A stretch of DNA of 64,000 bases from Drosophila pseudoobscura (lineage: Eukaryota; Arthropoda; Insecta; Diptera; Drosophilidae), in contig NC_046681.1 of assembly GCF_009870125.1 (NCBI RefSeq), forward strand, positions 15,141,001 to 15,205,000, read 5' to 3'. Numbering within the stretch: position 1 is the first letter of the stretch; every line of letters begins with the position of its first letter. A program made the position numbers and the translations under genes. Positions 24,536-37,039 of the stretch are shown piece after piece. Under the pieces are notes generated by a model. That model was not told where the DNA came from. It ran no database searches and saw only the letters and a program-made list of their open reading frames with translations.

Positions 24536-26346
24536 ATGGATATTATTGTAGTTCGGTTGTCGCTTCTTGTACTCGTACTCGTTGCAACGTCATCTGGGCT
24601 TGTGTACAAGTGCCACGACACTCTGCAGATTGGGGGGAAGCTTAGCATACAGAAACTGCTCGATCAGAATATCGAAAATGCAGCGGAAAAGTTTGACGTT
24701 TACACTAAAAACTGTAAGATGCCACAGCTAAAGGTATTCTCATTGGAGATTTGTCGACTTCGCTCTAGACACCGGCACCGCACCTCTGAAAGTTGTGGCG
24801 CAAAACGTCCTCGTCTAATTGGGTCCCAATGGAACTCATACCACCAGCAATATCAGCTAAGTATTCAGAAAGAAGTGGCATCTCTACTGTTGGGTGACAA
24901 AAGGCCTATCGTCGAGTGCTCTTTCAGGGTCATTGAATGGCTTAAGCTGCGAACAGCATTGCTGTTCAAGGACCAGCTTTTGGTGCCCAAGGATGTAAAG
25001 AGCATGGTGTTGCAGTGTGGTTTACGGGCCAATCGAACTTACGCCATGCACCCCCGACGGCTGTACGAGGGCTTGTCGTTTGTACAGCCTAAGAAGGGGA
25101 TACCACTGATGGCCCATCGCCAGCCCAGTGTTCTTGTCTTGGGCATTGATTCCATGTCGCATTCCTGCGACGTGTCCTGCCCAAAGTTAGCGACTTTCTC
25201 GGTGGCAGGCATTGGCACGAAATGCGAGGCTTCAACACAGTGGGGGACAACAATCTTACGAACGCAGATAGTTTGTCGTTCGTGTGGAAGGACTTTAAGA
25301 GTGCCGGCTACGTGACTGCAATGTCTGAAGACAGTCCGGAGATCGGCAGGTTCCAGAGTCCACCCGTCGACCATTATCTTCGGCCTTTGCCTATGCCCAA
25401 ACTCAGCCGCTGTCAACGTAAACGAAGCAGCATGGAACATACCCTGGATTACTGCACTCAGCTGATCGAACGATATGTGAAGGACACTAAGCCGTTCTTT
25501 GGATTCTTCTGGACGAATTTGTTTTGGTCCGAAAGCTATGCCGAACCGTTGGAAAATGATGAGGAGGTGTATGACTATCTGAACAGGTTCGAGGCATTGG
25601 GACTCTACGAAGAGGCCATTGTAGTTGTCCTCAGCGATCATGGGAAGCAGTTTGGAAATCTGATTCACCTTCGCGATGGTCATTTGGAGGAACGTCAGCC
25701 CATGCTGTTCATATCACTGCCAAAATGGTTCCGGCAACGCCATCCAGGGTTTGTCAATGCCTTGCAGTTGAATAGCCATCGCTTGTGCTCTCCCTACGAT
25801 CTCCAACTGACTTTGAAACATATATCCTCGCTACAGGTCGCGCACGAGACTGTACTTGCGAGTACCCCGTCATGTCCTCGCTGTCAGAGTCTGTTCTATC
25901 CGCTGCCAGAGACTCGAACTTGCTCTGAGGCGGGCATCGGGCCACATTGGTGCTCCTGCGATGCGTATAGACCGCTGCCACTGAGCGACAATATTCAGAC
26001 CATGGCACACTTTGTGGTTCAACGAATTAATCAATTTTTAACCGATCTCAGTCTAACGAATCGGTGTAGTAAGCTCCGTTTGTCTGGCATTAGACGGGCC
26101 CAGAGGAAAGAGAGATCCCCGCATGACGATCCCAATGTGTGCCACTATCGAATTAAACTGGAAGCCCTGCCCAATACGGTGGTATTTGAGGCCACCGTGA
26201 GCTATAACGAGCTGACGCATCTGATGGATACGGACATCAATACGGATATCAGTAGACAAAATTCTTTTGATCGGGATGGCAGTTGCATTCAGCACAAAAA
26301 GGCGCAGAAGTTTTGTGTGTGCCACAACAGGATAACTACTAATTAG
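24536..26346 (+). pseudogene. DUF229 paralog G, frameshifted
   Basis: The ATG at 24536 opens a frame with a signal peptide (LSLLVLVLVATSSG) and clear DUF229 N-terminal half up to GIDSMSHS. Around 25160 the reading frame changes. Homology continues in another frame as RRVLPKVSDFLGGRHWHEM and on to the stop at 26346. The aligned sisters have MNF between SR and RR; here only five bases remain, consistent with a 4-nt deletion. A second, in-frame loss removes about 20 residues after GDNNLTN (25260). The SHDD motif is gone (WSES) and HGxRxG is HGKQFG. The shared phase-2 intron is absent. No GT-AG intron could restore the frame. The remaining 3' frame is long and conserved, so it is a recent pseudogene or holds one sequence error. 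Confidence 0.75.
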
Positions 26347-26655
26347 ATCCTAGAGTATCCTTGAACTCTGTACGTGTATTTTATTTAAATTTAATTTATG
26401 TTAGCGGCTACGTTTCAATTGCATTGGACTCTTATGTTTAAACGATATGCGTCTATATATATTTATGTGTACCTACTATATATATGTATATCTAGTGAAA
26501 TCAAATGTTGAATTAAATTCTCTAACTCTGATTCTGGTTCTGCAACCTAATGGTCCCTCAAACCATCGTAAAACTCAACAAACCAGTTTTAACAATACTA
26601 TGCCTTAAACCTAAATCGATTAGAAAACTATAAAACCTTGCGATAAATTCACGTT
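26347..26655. other. Intergenic, convergent 3' flanks
   Basis: About 310 nt between the stop of DUF229 G and the stop of the adenylate kinase gene, which converge. AT-rich, with TATATAT runs near 26450-26490. Confidence 0.5.
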
Positions 26656-29600
26656 CTACATGTACGAGTCCACAGGATATCGTTCGGCCTCCTCAAGCAT
26701 GTGTCTAAAGTCCACGGGCACGGGTTGGGACACCGGTCCAGTGCCTGGTCTACCAGGCACATGACCATTCATCATTTGGGAGGGATTCTTGCCACTGACG
26801 AGGGCACTGCCCCGATTCTTGAGATGTCCATTCATCATGCTCACATGATGACTGATCGTGGGCACAGCCCCAGGGACATTCGTCTCCAGATCGTGCAGTA
26901 TGGCATCGGTCTGCTCGTTGCGCATCATCTGATTGCCCAGCGGTGCTGTGGCATCTGTGTCGTCGCTTCGGTTCAGCAACTGCTGGATATGATTCCGTAT
27001 GAGGCGCTCGAATTCACGCTGCACCGACGGACTGTCCGTGTCGCCATCAACCTAAAGGATTAGATTCGATTATGGTCTGAAGTTTAGGCGAAAAAATAAG
27101 AACTCACAATCTGCAATCGATTGCTATTATCCATGGTTTTGAGCATGGGCAGAGTCTGTTCACGAAACAGTTCCAGACGACGTCGAAACGAGGACACTGT
27201 ATCGTCTATACGCCCGCGTCCTAGCTGAAGTTTCGAACAGTCCAGCAGGATAATCGGCGGACGTTGCTGGTACTGGAAGATTATAAAATTTTCGTTTTTA
27301 AATGACATCACTTTCATGGGATATTCGCCCTGAAGATCTCTCACCTTGTTCTCAAAGTATTTGACTTGCTGTAGATTTCTCGGATAGCCATCAATGATTA
27401 TGCCCGTTCTGTCGAGCAGCTGGCGGAGATTCGACTCGAGCAACTGATTTAATGACTTCTCCGGGGCCATATCCCCAGCAGCCAGGGCCTCCTTAACCGC
27501 ATAACTTTCGGTATTGGCACGTGGCGCAGAGTCTGTGATATTGCGCAAAAGTCGGCCCACACTGCAAAGGAATGTCAAGAATAAATTATTTTTGAAGATA
27601 AAGATATCCTTAAGCCTTAATCCTTACCTTATGTGCGCCCAGCCGGGATTCAAGCCCACAGCCTTGAGGCAGAGGGTGGCTTTGTTACTGCCTGGCCCAC
27701 CAATCACCCAAATAATGGGTGGCAAAACTGGTAGATCGGCGGTATCTGGCTTGCGCTTTGGCTGCTGTGTGACAACCACACCACTGTCATCGTCAGCACT
27801 GGTGGTGCCGCCACCCTGATGGTGTCCCACATTGCGGTCTAAGCCAACACTCTGATCGATGGCCAGATCTGCGGCCAGAGGCAAGGTGGTCTCGGTATCG
27901 GTGACGGTGGCATTGTTGTCGTCTGCAATGTGAGTCGCTTGGGCTTGACTAGGTGCAGTGTCTACGCTAACAATACTGCCGGGTATATCAAGTATCCCTC
28001 TGCCCATACCTGTAACTCCATTCATCATGGCCTCTTGGTTCTCGAGCGTGCTAAGTATATCTAAGACAGCGGTGCGAAAATCTTTATACACCTCTGTGGG
28101 AGCACGCTCGCCATTAACCTTAAGTAGTAAGTAGAAGGGGAGATTATCTCTAGATTCTCTAGATGGATATAGAACAATTTAGTACTCACGGCCAACAGCA
28201 TATCGCTTTGGTCAAAATAATCAGCGACTGGCATCACATTTTTGAAGAAATTTTCCAATTCCATTTTGGCTAGGGAGAGTACAACATGACCTAATTTGGC
28301 ACCATAATCGATTTGCTTCTGCAGAACCGACTGGCGCCAGGATATTAAGATCACGCCATTGACGACTTGTATCTGAAGAAGCGGAAAAAAGTAATAGCCC
28401 GGTTAATAGGGTGGACATTCGTAATACTCCCAAAAAGCCCATCATCCAATTAGCACTTGCTCGTGTAACGAATTGAGCATGTGCTCGACTCGACTGTAAA
28501 TTCATGGGAATTATGGCCGAATAAACAAACTGTTTGTCTGTCTGTCCGTGTGGTGTGGTGTGGTGCTGACCCATTTGCCAGTTAATTAGTTCAAATAGTT
28601 CAGCAGCAATTTACTGGGCCAAGAAGACACACAAACACACGAAGTATGAGGTGTGGTTTCGTAATAAATAAAACGACTGAAGGGACCAAATTGGTGACCA
28701 CATGACGAGTGATAGAAAATTACCTTCTCCGAGTACTCAACAACGTCGCGCATTGAGCGTGGATATCCAGAAATTAGGTATGCTTTGGCAGCTGGAGCCA
28801 TTTTCATTTCCAACATCAACACTTCGGTGACCGTTTTCGATGATAGTTGAGAAAAGTCCTGCATGTCTGTAAAGGGAAATTGAGAGATCTATAGAATGCT
28901 AGAGATGTTAGAGATATTGGAGCTTTCAGAACTTAAGAACTGACATCTACAGATACATATTAAAAAACTCTAATGATCCACTTAAATCTAAGTTTAGTTT
29001 GCTTACCATTTCCCATTGCATATTGCTGCAGCAGATCCATCATATTGATGTGCGTTACACCGCGTCGATCCTGCATGAAGGTATCGCAATGGGTAACCTT
29101 GCCACTACCGGGGCCGCCTAAAACAAATATCACTGGCACTTTGGGCGGATCGAATTTGATTTTTCCAGCATTTTGCATATCGATAGCGACGGCATTGGTA
29201 GTACCCGCCGCTGCCGCTGCCGCTGCTGCAGCGGCCTCCAAGTCGCCAGAATTTTGGCCATTCCGATTCCGTGTATGATTCCAATCGTTGCCTGGTTCGC
29301 CGGTATCTTGTGCCGCGCTGGCATCTGGAAAAGTTAACAAGAACAAGGAACTTGAACTTCATTCGAGCAACAGTTGACCCTGGGGGCTATGGATGGGTGG
29401 ATGGGTGGCTATTAGTCAAGCGGAAACCGGATGTGTTGGCAAGTTAGCGCTCGGTCGGGCCTCCTGAGAGTCCCTCGTGCCAATTTGGCATTAGTCTACC
29501 TGCCCCCTTCGAGAGGGCGGAAGCAATTTGCCAGGAGTAGGAAATTAGTTGAAGGGCGAAACGCACAGGCGACAAATCGCACAAAACACATCATTAAAAC

Positions 29601-30854
29601 ATGTTTAACAATTATTTAATTGTATAGCAACCGCATATACTATATATCGTATGGAATTGCGTCATCGCTGAGTTCATTCATGGAAAATCAGCTGCGACAT
29701 TGTCAAAGCTATAGCCCATAGATATGGCTAATGCCAGGACCTGAATCTCCCCTATCCCTATGCCAATCCCCATTCCCACACATCAACCACCTCGGCAATT
29801 TCGCGTATTTCCAGTCGTGCACGAGTGTCCTGTGTGCTGTCTGTTTGGTTCTGGCTTGGGTCCTGTGACATTTTTATTGATTTTCCTGCAGTTTTATTTA
29901 ATTGACATGTTTTGTTATTGTTGCTATCCCTTTTCGGCCTGTGTAGAGGCGACACTTTTCATGGTTTTTCATGGTTTTCCTTTTTCCGTTTTTTGTTTTT
30001 GTGGGTGACGCGCGCGTTTTCAGGATTTATGTGTATTAGGGTTTGGTGGTCAACGTACATGACCAAGGATATGGCCAGCCATCGAGGCCGGCCACCGAGA
30101 ATGACCCGAGTTCCGATAGAAATTATAGCATTGGGCAAGGTCCTCTATCCGTTATGGAAATATGAAAGTACGTATCGGTACCGTACATTATATAGCATAT
30201 AGCTTTCATTCAAAAATCGTTTTGTCACACAGATAATTGTTTTAGAGAAATGATTGCAGCAATTTCAATTATAATTGTCATTTGAGTAATGGATAATTGA
30301 ATATTAAAAGGTAATTTTCTATCAGAGGTACGGCCAGCGAGATCTATTCTGCTGTGAAATAGAAAGAATAGATGGAATTCCTTGTACTTGCCTGTTCTTT
30401 GTGGTGAAATATACGTAAACGAAAAATGTTTCTAACGAAATGCCATAGAGGGAATATTCCAGTAGATATTAAAATTGTGAAATTATGAATTTATAGCTCT
30501 CGTTATTTTTTGTTATTTCTAAGACTTGCAAATATAGATTTCCTCCTAAAATTATGCCACGAAAAATATGCCAGCCTCTAAAATCAAAGATAAAATAAAA
30601 CCAGAAAATATACTCAAAACAAAAGTAGAGTGCAATTAATATAAAAACTCTTCAGTCCTTCGACTTGAAAACTCTTAATGAAGAGCCCTTTGTTTCACAC
30701 ACACAACGTGTACCGTATTAATCCCCCTTGGCGTGTTCAACCCGCGACTCATTAGGGGTATTTGTATTTTTTCAAGAGCCAAACAGCAATCTGTGATTAG
30801 AAATCTCTAGCAGGGTTGGGGGCATTACTCACCTGTGTCTAAACAAATACCCAT
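26656..30854 (-). CDS. Double-domain adenylate kinase-like protein
   Basis: Eight coding exons: 30854-30833, 29324-29007, 28866-28724, 28372-28190, 28118-27628, 27561-27345, 27272-27108, 27051-26656. They sum to 644 aa in one frame. I believe it corresponds to D. melanogaster CG9541, not checked. Exon 1 encodes MGICLDT, a possible myristoyl/palmitoyl anchor. An Ala-rich run precedes domain 1. Domain 1 has P-loop GGPGSGKVTHC, but ISGYPR replaces the D-G-Y-P-R signature and the lid arginines are missing. Domain 2 has P-loop GGPGSNKATLC, IDGYPRN, GRGRIDD and RRRLELF, so it looks competent for phosphoryl transfer between adenine nucleotides. The C-terminal ~130 residues are Asn/Met/Gly-rich and probably disordered. 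Intron 1 (1.5 kb) contains no other gene. Confidence 0.85.
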
Positions 30855-33800
30855 TATCCATTCGGTGGCCAGTATAGCTGAATTTTCGCAATGCTGTTTT
30901 CCCTACCACGCATCTACCAGCAGAGCATGCAGCCCGGCGGCAGACACTCTTGCACCCGCACTGTTGCACTCGGTTGAAAAATTATCGCATCCGTATAAAA
31001 AACAGGTGGTGTGTGCTCTTCAAAGGGAAATTTTTTGTTGTAAAATTCCATAGAAGTTTTGCACATTGCAACAGCAGCGTCTGTCCATGGCCACGACGAC
31101 GGTAAAGGTATTCTCTATTATATTTACAATATATGTGTTTATTGTTGGTTGGTATCTCTGGGATACTTGTTGGGGGTTTGGTTTGTCGGGTTTTATGGTT
31201 GGTAACACGCACGAAAACCGGGGAACTACAGGCCACTGCTTGCGGTATTATGTTGCCGCGTACTCTCTGATTTTGTGTTCTGATTTCCCAGACTTCTTGG
31301 GCTCTACGGTTTGGGGCACGTACTGCTCGATGAACGTCCGAAACGAAACTGAATTTCAAAATTGACAAATGACTCGGCTTTGGTAGGTCCCCGAGTGGAT
31401 TCCGATTCCGATTCCGTCTGGTCGAGAGTCGGGACTGGACTCTTGGTCACTCAGTCACCCGCTTTTCCAATTAATGAATACTTTATGAATTTCCAGCGGG
31501 TTTCCTGGCCTCCCTTCCCCCACAAAGTACACGACTATCCATCGACTATCCACATGCGATTCCAGTCGCGTGGCGCACCGCATGTAGGTTGAGTGGGTGT
31601 GTGGGGTTACCTATCACGGTTGGGATTTTCTTGGCTTTCCCTGGAAACCTCACGCACCATTCTACACTTATTTCCATGACTGTGTCATTCATGGGCCGCC
31701 GCCATTTGTTTATGCGCTCCAAACAAATTGTGTCCTGTCCGAGAGGACTGTCCTGGAGCCAGAGCGCACAGCAGTGCGTTTCTCACAGAGGTGCACCACC
31801 CCGCCACCACCCAACCGACACACATGTTCAGAATACCTTGTAGGGAATACTTTAAAGCATTCTCCCTGCCCTGCTGTTCTTTCGGTTGGCGTGCTGTTGT
31901 CGTCCATGTTGATTGTTCTTGTCATTTTGTTTTGTTTTGTTTTTTTTTTGTTCATATTTTGTTCGATCTAAATAAATCCTTTGACTTGCAGCTGTTCAAG
32001 TCGAGAAGGCCCAACCAGAAAACAATATGGGGCAGGCAGTTAGGATATGATGGATAATAAGAGGAATCGGATTGAAGAAATGAAAGTAGCCAACATTTGG
32101 CTGAAATTTATGTAATATGATATATTTCTTGGAAGTAAATACTACAAAAGTTAACACAAATGGAACAGTTTTGTAAATACTATATATTTCTTATGAAAAG
32201 TTTATTTTCTTCAAAATCTTTATAATTTTTTCCACGAAATGATCTAGAAATGAATCTTAGTAATGGATCCTCTACATTCTTGAGCTGTGCATCGTACACT
32301 TTTAAGGATCGAATGCCACAGATGGAATCTAATGATATGCCCATGAGTGTGTCTATCTTGACTTGAGCTATATTATTTATCTGTAGGAGTATGTGTTCCA
32401 TTCTGAAAGAGTCTTTCATGAACCAGATAGCAATAACATTGCGCAATCATGCCAAACATTGACAAAAAAAAAAAAAGAAAAACCCCAAATTGATTAACCC
32501 TATAAAGGGGAAAGACGCAAGGCTAGTGCTATGGCATGGGTTTCTGCCTGTCGGAGGGAATATGGCGAGCCATTTGAGGGAATGGAAAGAAGAATTATTT
32601 CAATTAATATTTCACACCAATAATTGTCTGTAATTATTAAGTTTTTCTGTTGCTGAAAGTCCTGCTTTGTGGCAGGGAAGAAGCGTTGACAGATGACAGC
32701 TGTCAAAATTTCCGAAATCAGTTCAATTAAAATTCTATTGATTTTGTTGTAAGTTCTGTTGAAAGACTCGTAATACAGGAAAGGGGTCTAAGGGGCTGGG
32801 TCTGTGGGCTTATTTGGGGGGGCATAGGCTTAGGCAAGGACACGCAAGGAAGTTCAAAGCTCAAGGAAATTACATATCGATCAAATTGGTCTCATATCGA
32901 TCCATGGCCGGCCACAGATGCGACGCCTAATTTGTTGGAATTTGTGGACATGTCATGTGTCCCGTCGACACAAGGACAACAACGACAACACCCACTACAC
33001 AGATAATACCAACAGCCCAGCCATAGTATATCCCATATACTGAAATTGACACCCACACCTACACCTCCCCCAAAATGATTGGGTCGTGGGTCGAGAGTTG
33101 GTGGGTTCCCGAATTTTCCAACTTATGAGTAAAGTAAAGCCTTCGCAATGACCACAACATCGAGGAGCGAGGCTCGTGTCTCGTGCTCGTCCTTGAGCCC
33201 GTCCGGTGGGGCGTTTGGTTATTAAATGCCTTTTTGAAACTTAATTAAGGCTACGTGCTTTTTTTTGGCTTAAATATGTACATAATCCCAGCCAAGGTGT
33301 GGTCGTTGAGCCTTTTGGGTTAAGCAATCCGAACTAAACATCTGTGATTAAGGACAATCGCGAAGGTTGAATGTCTTCAATTGGGGATCAAATGAAGGCG
33401 TTGAAAGAAAGCTAAAAATGGAAGTTCCGTTTTGCGGAAAGGGAAACAAATCAAATTAAACGAAATAAATAAAGGGGTTTTATATGCAACAAAAACCCTT
33501 TGAAAATGTTTAATTAAGAAATAGAATAGAATCCCCCCTTCAATTACAGCTGTAGTTTATTATTCGCATCTCTCAATGAAAAGCTCTGGCCATCGCTCAC
33601 CTTCTATTTATAGATTTCACCTATTCAGAATTAGCCATGTCCTTGCTTGTCTATTGCCCCGCTCGTGGCTCATGTATTTGGGCCAATAAAGTCATTCAAA
33701 GGTGATTAGTGAATAGACTAAAATATTTACACATCTCAAACCCGAAAAATGGTCTCCGAATCTGGGTATGTGAGTGTGCATGAGAACTTTTGAAGCCGCC

Positions 33801-34244
33801 CCATGGAAGAGGGTTAAAGACTGTCCTGTGTCCCATTCTCAAGTTCCATCCCATGCCATCCCCATTCCCGCCATAATGTGAGTTTTTTATATAAATTTTT
33901 GATCATCAACTGTAAAGTTCCCAAAGGGCGGTGTTCCAAGGTTCTTTGGAAGGGAGAACATGTTTTTCTCCTTTGAACTTTTAATTATTTTATGGGATTT
34001 TTGATGAGTAGTCAGTTTGTTATTTGTTATCGCGTTTAAATATTGATTCTGTCCCCAGGGTCATATGGAAAAAACAGTAGAATTTTAGATTATCTTTGAA
34101 GAAAATGTTACCGACAATCCTCCACATTAAAATATTTATTTACTTAAAGAATAAGATCTACAAAACATAATATCACTGGTTAGAATTCTACATGATTCTA
34201 GAGAATTTGACTAAAGCGACTAAAGCTTCGATTATTTTATTAAC
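30855..34244. other. Intergenic/regulatory DNA, no recognised gene
   Basis: 3.4 kb between the adenylate kinase start and a rost-like gene. Only short frames occur. A minus-strand frame at 32180-32419 (79 codons from an ATG) is the best of them but has no recognisable domain. Poly-T/poly-A runs are present at ~31940 and ~32465. Confidence 0.45.
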
Positions 34245-36299
34245 TTATTTCTTACTCGACTGCTCTCCCACACTGGGGGCATAGGCCTGGTTCTCGTAGC
34301 CAGCGAAATTGCCCAGAACCATGGATATGCGGGAGGAAGAGTGCTGTATACCGTTCCCTGTTTGCTTGTCATCCGATCCTCCATTCACCTTATTACCAGT
34401 CGTGGGCAAAACAAAGTTTGCTCGGTGGCAGCGCCGGTGGAGGAACATCCGGAGCTTGAAGAAAGCGAAAAGCAGGACGTAGACGCAACAGGAAAGAATA
34501 AGAATCCCCAGAACTGTGATGAAGGAGCTCTGGGGCTTAGTCCAGTCGATAACATGATAGATATATGGTTTTCCTTTCCTAAAGATAAAAAGAAAATGAA
34601 TGATCATTGATCATGATTCATGATTGAATGATTAGTGCTTCCTTACTTGTTAATGCCGCCACACACTTGATATATGTACGAGAAGATGGCATAGATGACG
34701 CCGAATAGTACTGGTAGAAATATATGAAGTAGCCGTAGCGGATGTGCCACAATCCACAGATCGATGAACATACAAATCGAGTTGAAGGCATGAGTGAGCA
34801 CATTTGTGGCGTCCAAGGAGCTCTCATTAGCTGAAAAAGAGAAAGGAACATTTGTTAGTTTATATAGATACTATTTTGTAGGGAGCCACTCACCATCATA
34901 CAGTATAGTCCAATAGATAATCGTAATGACAATGGATAAAACCAGAGTTATGATGTGCATACCCCAATATAAACGAAAGTAACTAAAGGAACTCTTAACA
35001 TTCAAAAGTTTGTCTGCAAAAATCAAACAGAATTATAACCATATATATTCACACCTATATACCAAACTTACCCGCATACTCCGGATGATAATGCCAAATG
35101 GTGACTAGTACGGCACCCAATAGATTTGTCAGCAAACACATCCATATGCCCCAATTGGTCATGTAGATAAAGTACAGCCAATAGCTGGTATCATCGTCTG
35201 CCAGAGGCCACATGGACTCGATTACCACGCCCAAAAAGAACAGCGCCATGAACCAGCGATAGAACAAATATATCATGCTCTTAGTACATGTTTGCCACTA
35301 CAAAAAGAGTTAAAATTAAATAAAATTAAAATATTTAAAAATTAAAATATATATAGGAGTAAAGATTGTGATAAAAGTATTTTAGTGACAATTAATAGCT
35401 TTTAACTAACTCAATTGATTAAAAAAAAATTAAAGTTCGTCATGGGAACCATATAATTGCAGGTGTTATTGTTAAAGATATAAGGTATTGCAAGTATCTA
35501 GCTAGCTAGCGGCTCTGTCCCAAAGCTAGCGATGTTTTGCTGCTTATGAATATTTCAATAGTTTAATTTAAAATGCTAGTACAATCGCTTTGCAGAGGGC
35601 GAACTTTACTGTCATATATATACGTACACCATGTATATATTGAATATTTGTGGCCAGAAAGAGAGGTCACTTTCTGTTGATACTGTGAATGGAAGAAGTC
35701 ATCAAATATGCTCAAGGTAGTCCACACAGAAAATGGTTTGGAAAAAATGCGAACAAACAGAACGCCCACTACGTTTTACACTTGGGTTTGGGTTGGTTCT
35801 ATGAACCTCCCAAGGTATAACCATGGAAGAAACATCTATTTTGCAGTTTTTTTTCGGCGGCTACTTTAAGAGAAACTTCTGGGAAGTCTCACTTAACCTT
35901 TCCACTACCCTTCCCTACCCTTCCCTACCCTAACTGAGTTGCAATGCATGTGCCGTGCCCCATGCGAACACCATTTTAAAATACCCATCATGTACATTGA
36001 CCCGCGCCAAGTGCAATACCAATAATCCGCCTCCTTAGGTGCGTGTCAATTGTGGGCGTGATGTGGCGTGCTCAAGGCCGTATCCGCCACAGCCTAGAGA
36101 GCTATTAACTTTACAGTATTTGTTTTTCTCATTCGTGTTATCTGAGACTCTGTCTGTCCGTCTGTCTGTCTTTGGTATATGACAGAATGGTTCTTACCTG
36201 CGATTTGACAAAATCATCGGGCGTGTCATGATCAAAGCCGCAGCTTTTGCGTGCAAACTCTTTCTTTACGGGATGAACAATCACCTGGAGTTTGCTCAT
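34245..36299 (-). CDS. Rolling-stone-like multi-pass membrane protein (rost-like 1)
   Basis: Exons 36299-36198, 35297-35072, 35013-34894, 34830-34647, 34578-34245 (321 aa). The first exon is exactly 34 codons ending SQ, and exon 2 opens with W-Q, the same junction as in rost. Family features: LFYRW helix, FIYMTNWGIW, W-HY, L-HAFNS, HPLRLLH, VIDWTKP. About six or seven hydrophobic helices are expected in the plasma membrane. The C-terminal ~75 residues form a polar cytoplasmic tail longer than in rost. Rolling stone acts in myoblast fusion in Drosophila; the role of this paralog is unknown. It is divergently arranged with the janus-family gene 740 bp away. Confidence 0.88.
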
Positions 36300-36835
36300 C
36301 TTGTTAGCTTCTTGTTAGCCTCTGTCTCTAACTATTTATTAGCTTGGCTCTTTCCGGCTTAGACGTAAGTTTGCGTAAGCCTGCATGCAGCTGTTGTGTT
36401 CTCCAAGGGATTATGCAATGGAAACTGTTGGCTGTGGTGCCATGCTCAGGGGCTTAGCACGATCTGGAAAAATATATTAGAAAAGTTATAAATATATATT
36501 TTGAGTCAACTATAATTAAGCAGCTCATACAAAAATCATGCAAGTGTTTCTCTCGAAAAGTGGAGTTTATTTTCATACTGATTTTATTTGGTGTGCTATA
36601 AACAATAACAATTATTTACACTTTTAAGGGTAAAACTCGGTATAATATGCGGATACAGATGCATTCAGCTGGCGGTAGCTGTCATTTAAGGAATATCAAT
36701 ATGCCATATCAATATCAATATATAATATAATTAATTTGGTCGCTATGAATTCTTGGTATCATATGGCAGGATATTTATTAAGGTCAAGACCTTACGATTT
36801 TATGCCTAGTCGATATCGTACAGACACAATAAGAA
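36300..36835. other. Left part of divergent promoter region
   Basis: AT-rich sequence between the start of rost-like 1 and the hairpin. It contains several TATCAATAT-type short repeats at 36695-36725. Confidence 0.45.
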
Positions 36836-36961
36836 TGACGTATGGTTAAGAGTGGGATGACCTCTCATCAAATCTGTACGTAGTTTGGAAAGAGTTATCT
36901 CTCTTTTTCAAAACTACGTACACATTTGATGAGAAGTCATCCTACTCTCAACCATAAGTCA
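36836..36961. repeat. 126-nt near-perfect inverted repeat (hairpin)
   Basis: The left arm (36836-~36895) reads TGACGTATGGTTAAGAGTGG and onward. The right arm (~36900-36961) is its near-exact reverse complement. About 58 positions pair with some 6 mismatches or bulges around a loop of only 5-6 nt. The arms carry no coding frame. It could be a young hairpin RNA or miRNA precursor, or a foldback MITE. No flanking target-site duplication was evident. Confidence 0.8.
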
Positions 36962-37039
36962 CTTTCATTCAGAGCCTATCCCAACTCTGTGTCGTCAACA
37001 TCTACGAAAGTAAAAATTCCATAAAAATACTTTCTCAAA

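Noticed and set aside
32180-32419. 79-codon minus-strand frame with balanced composition
   Set aside because: No domain, signal peptide, flanking splice sites or promoter recognised; frames of this length are expected by chance in 64 kb. Worth a look only if RNA-seq covers it.
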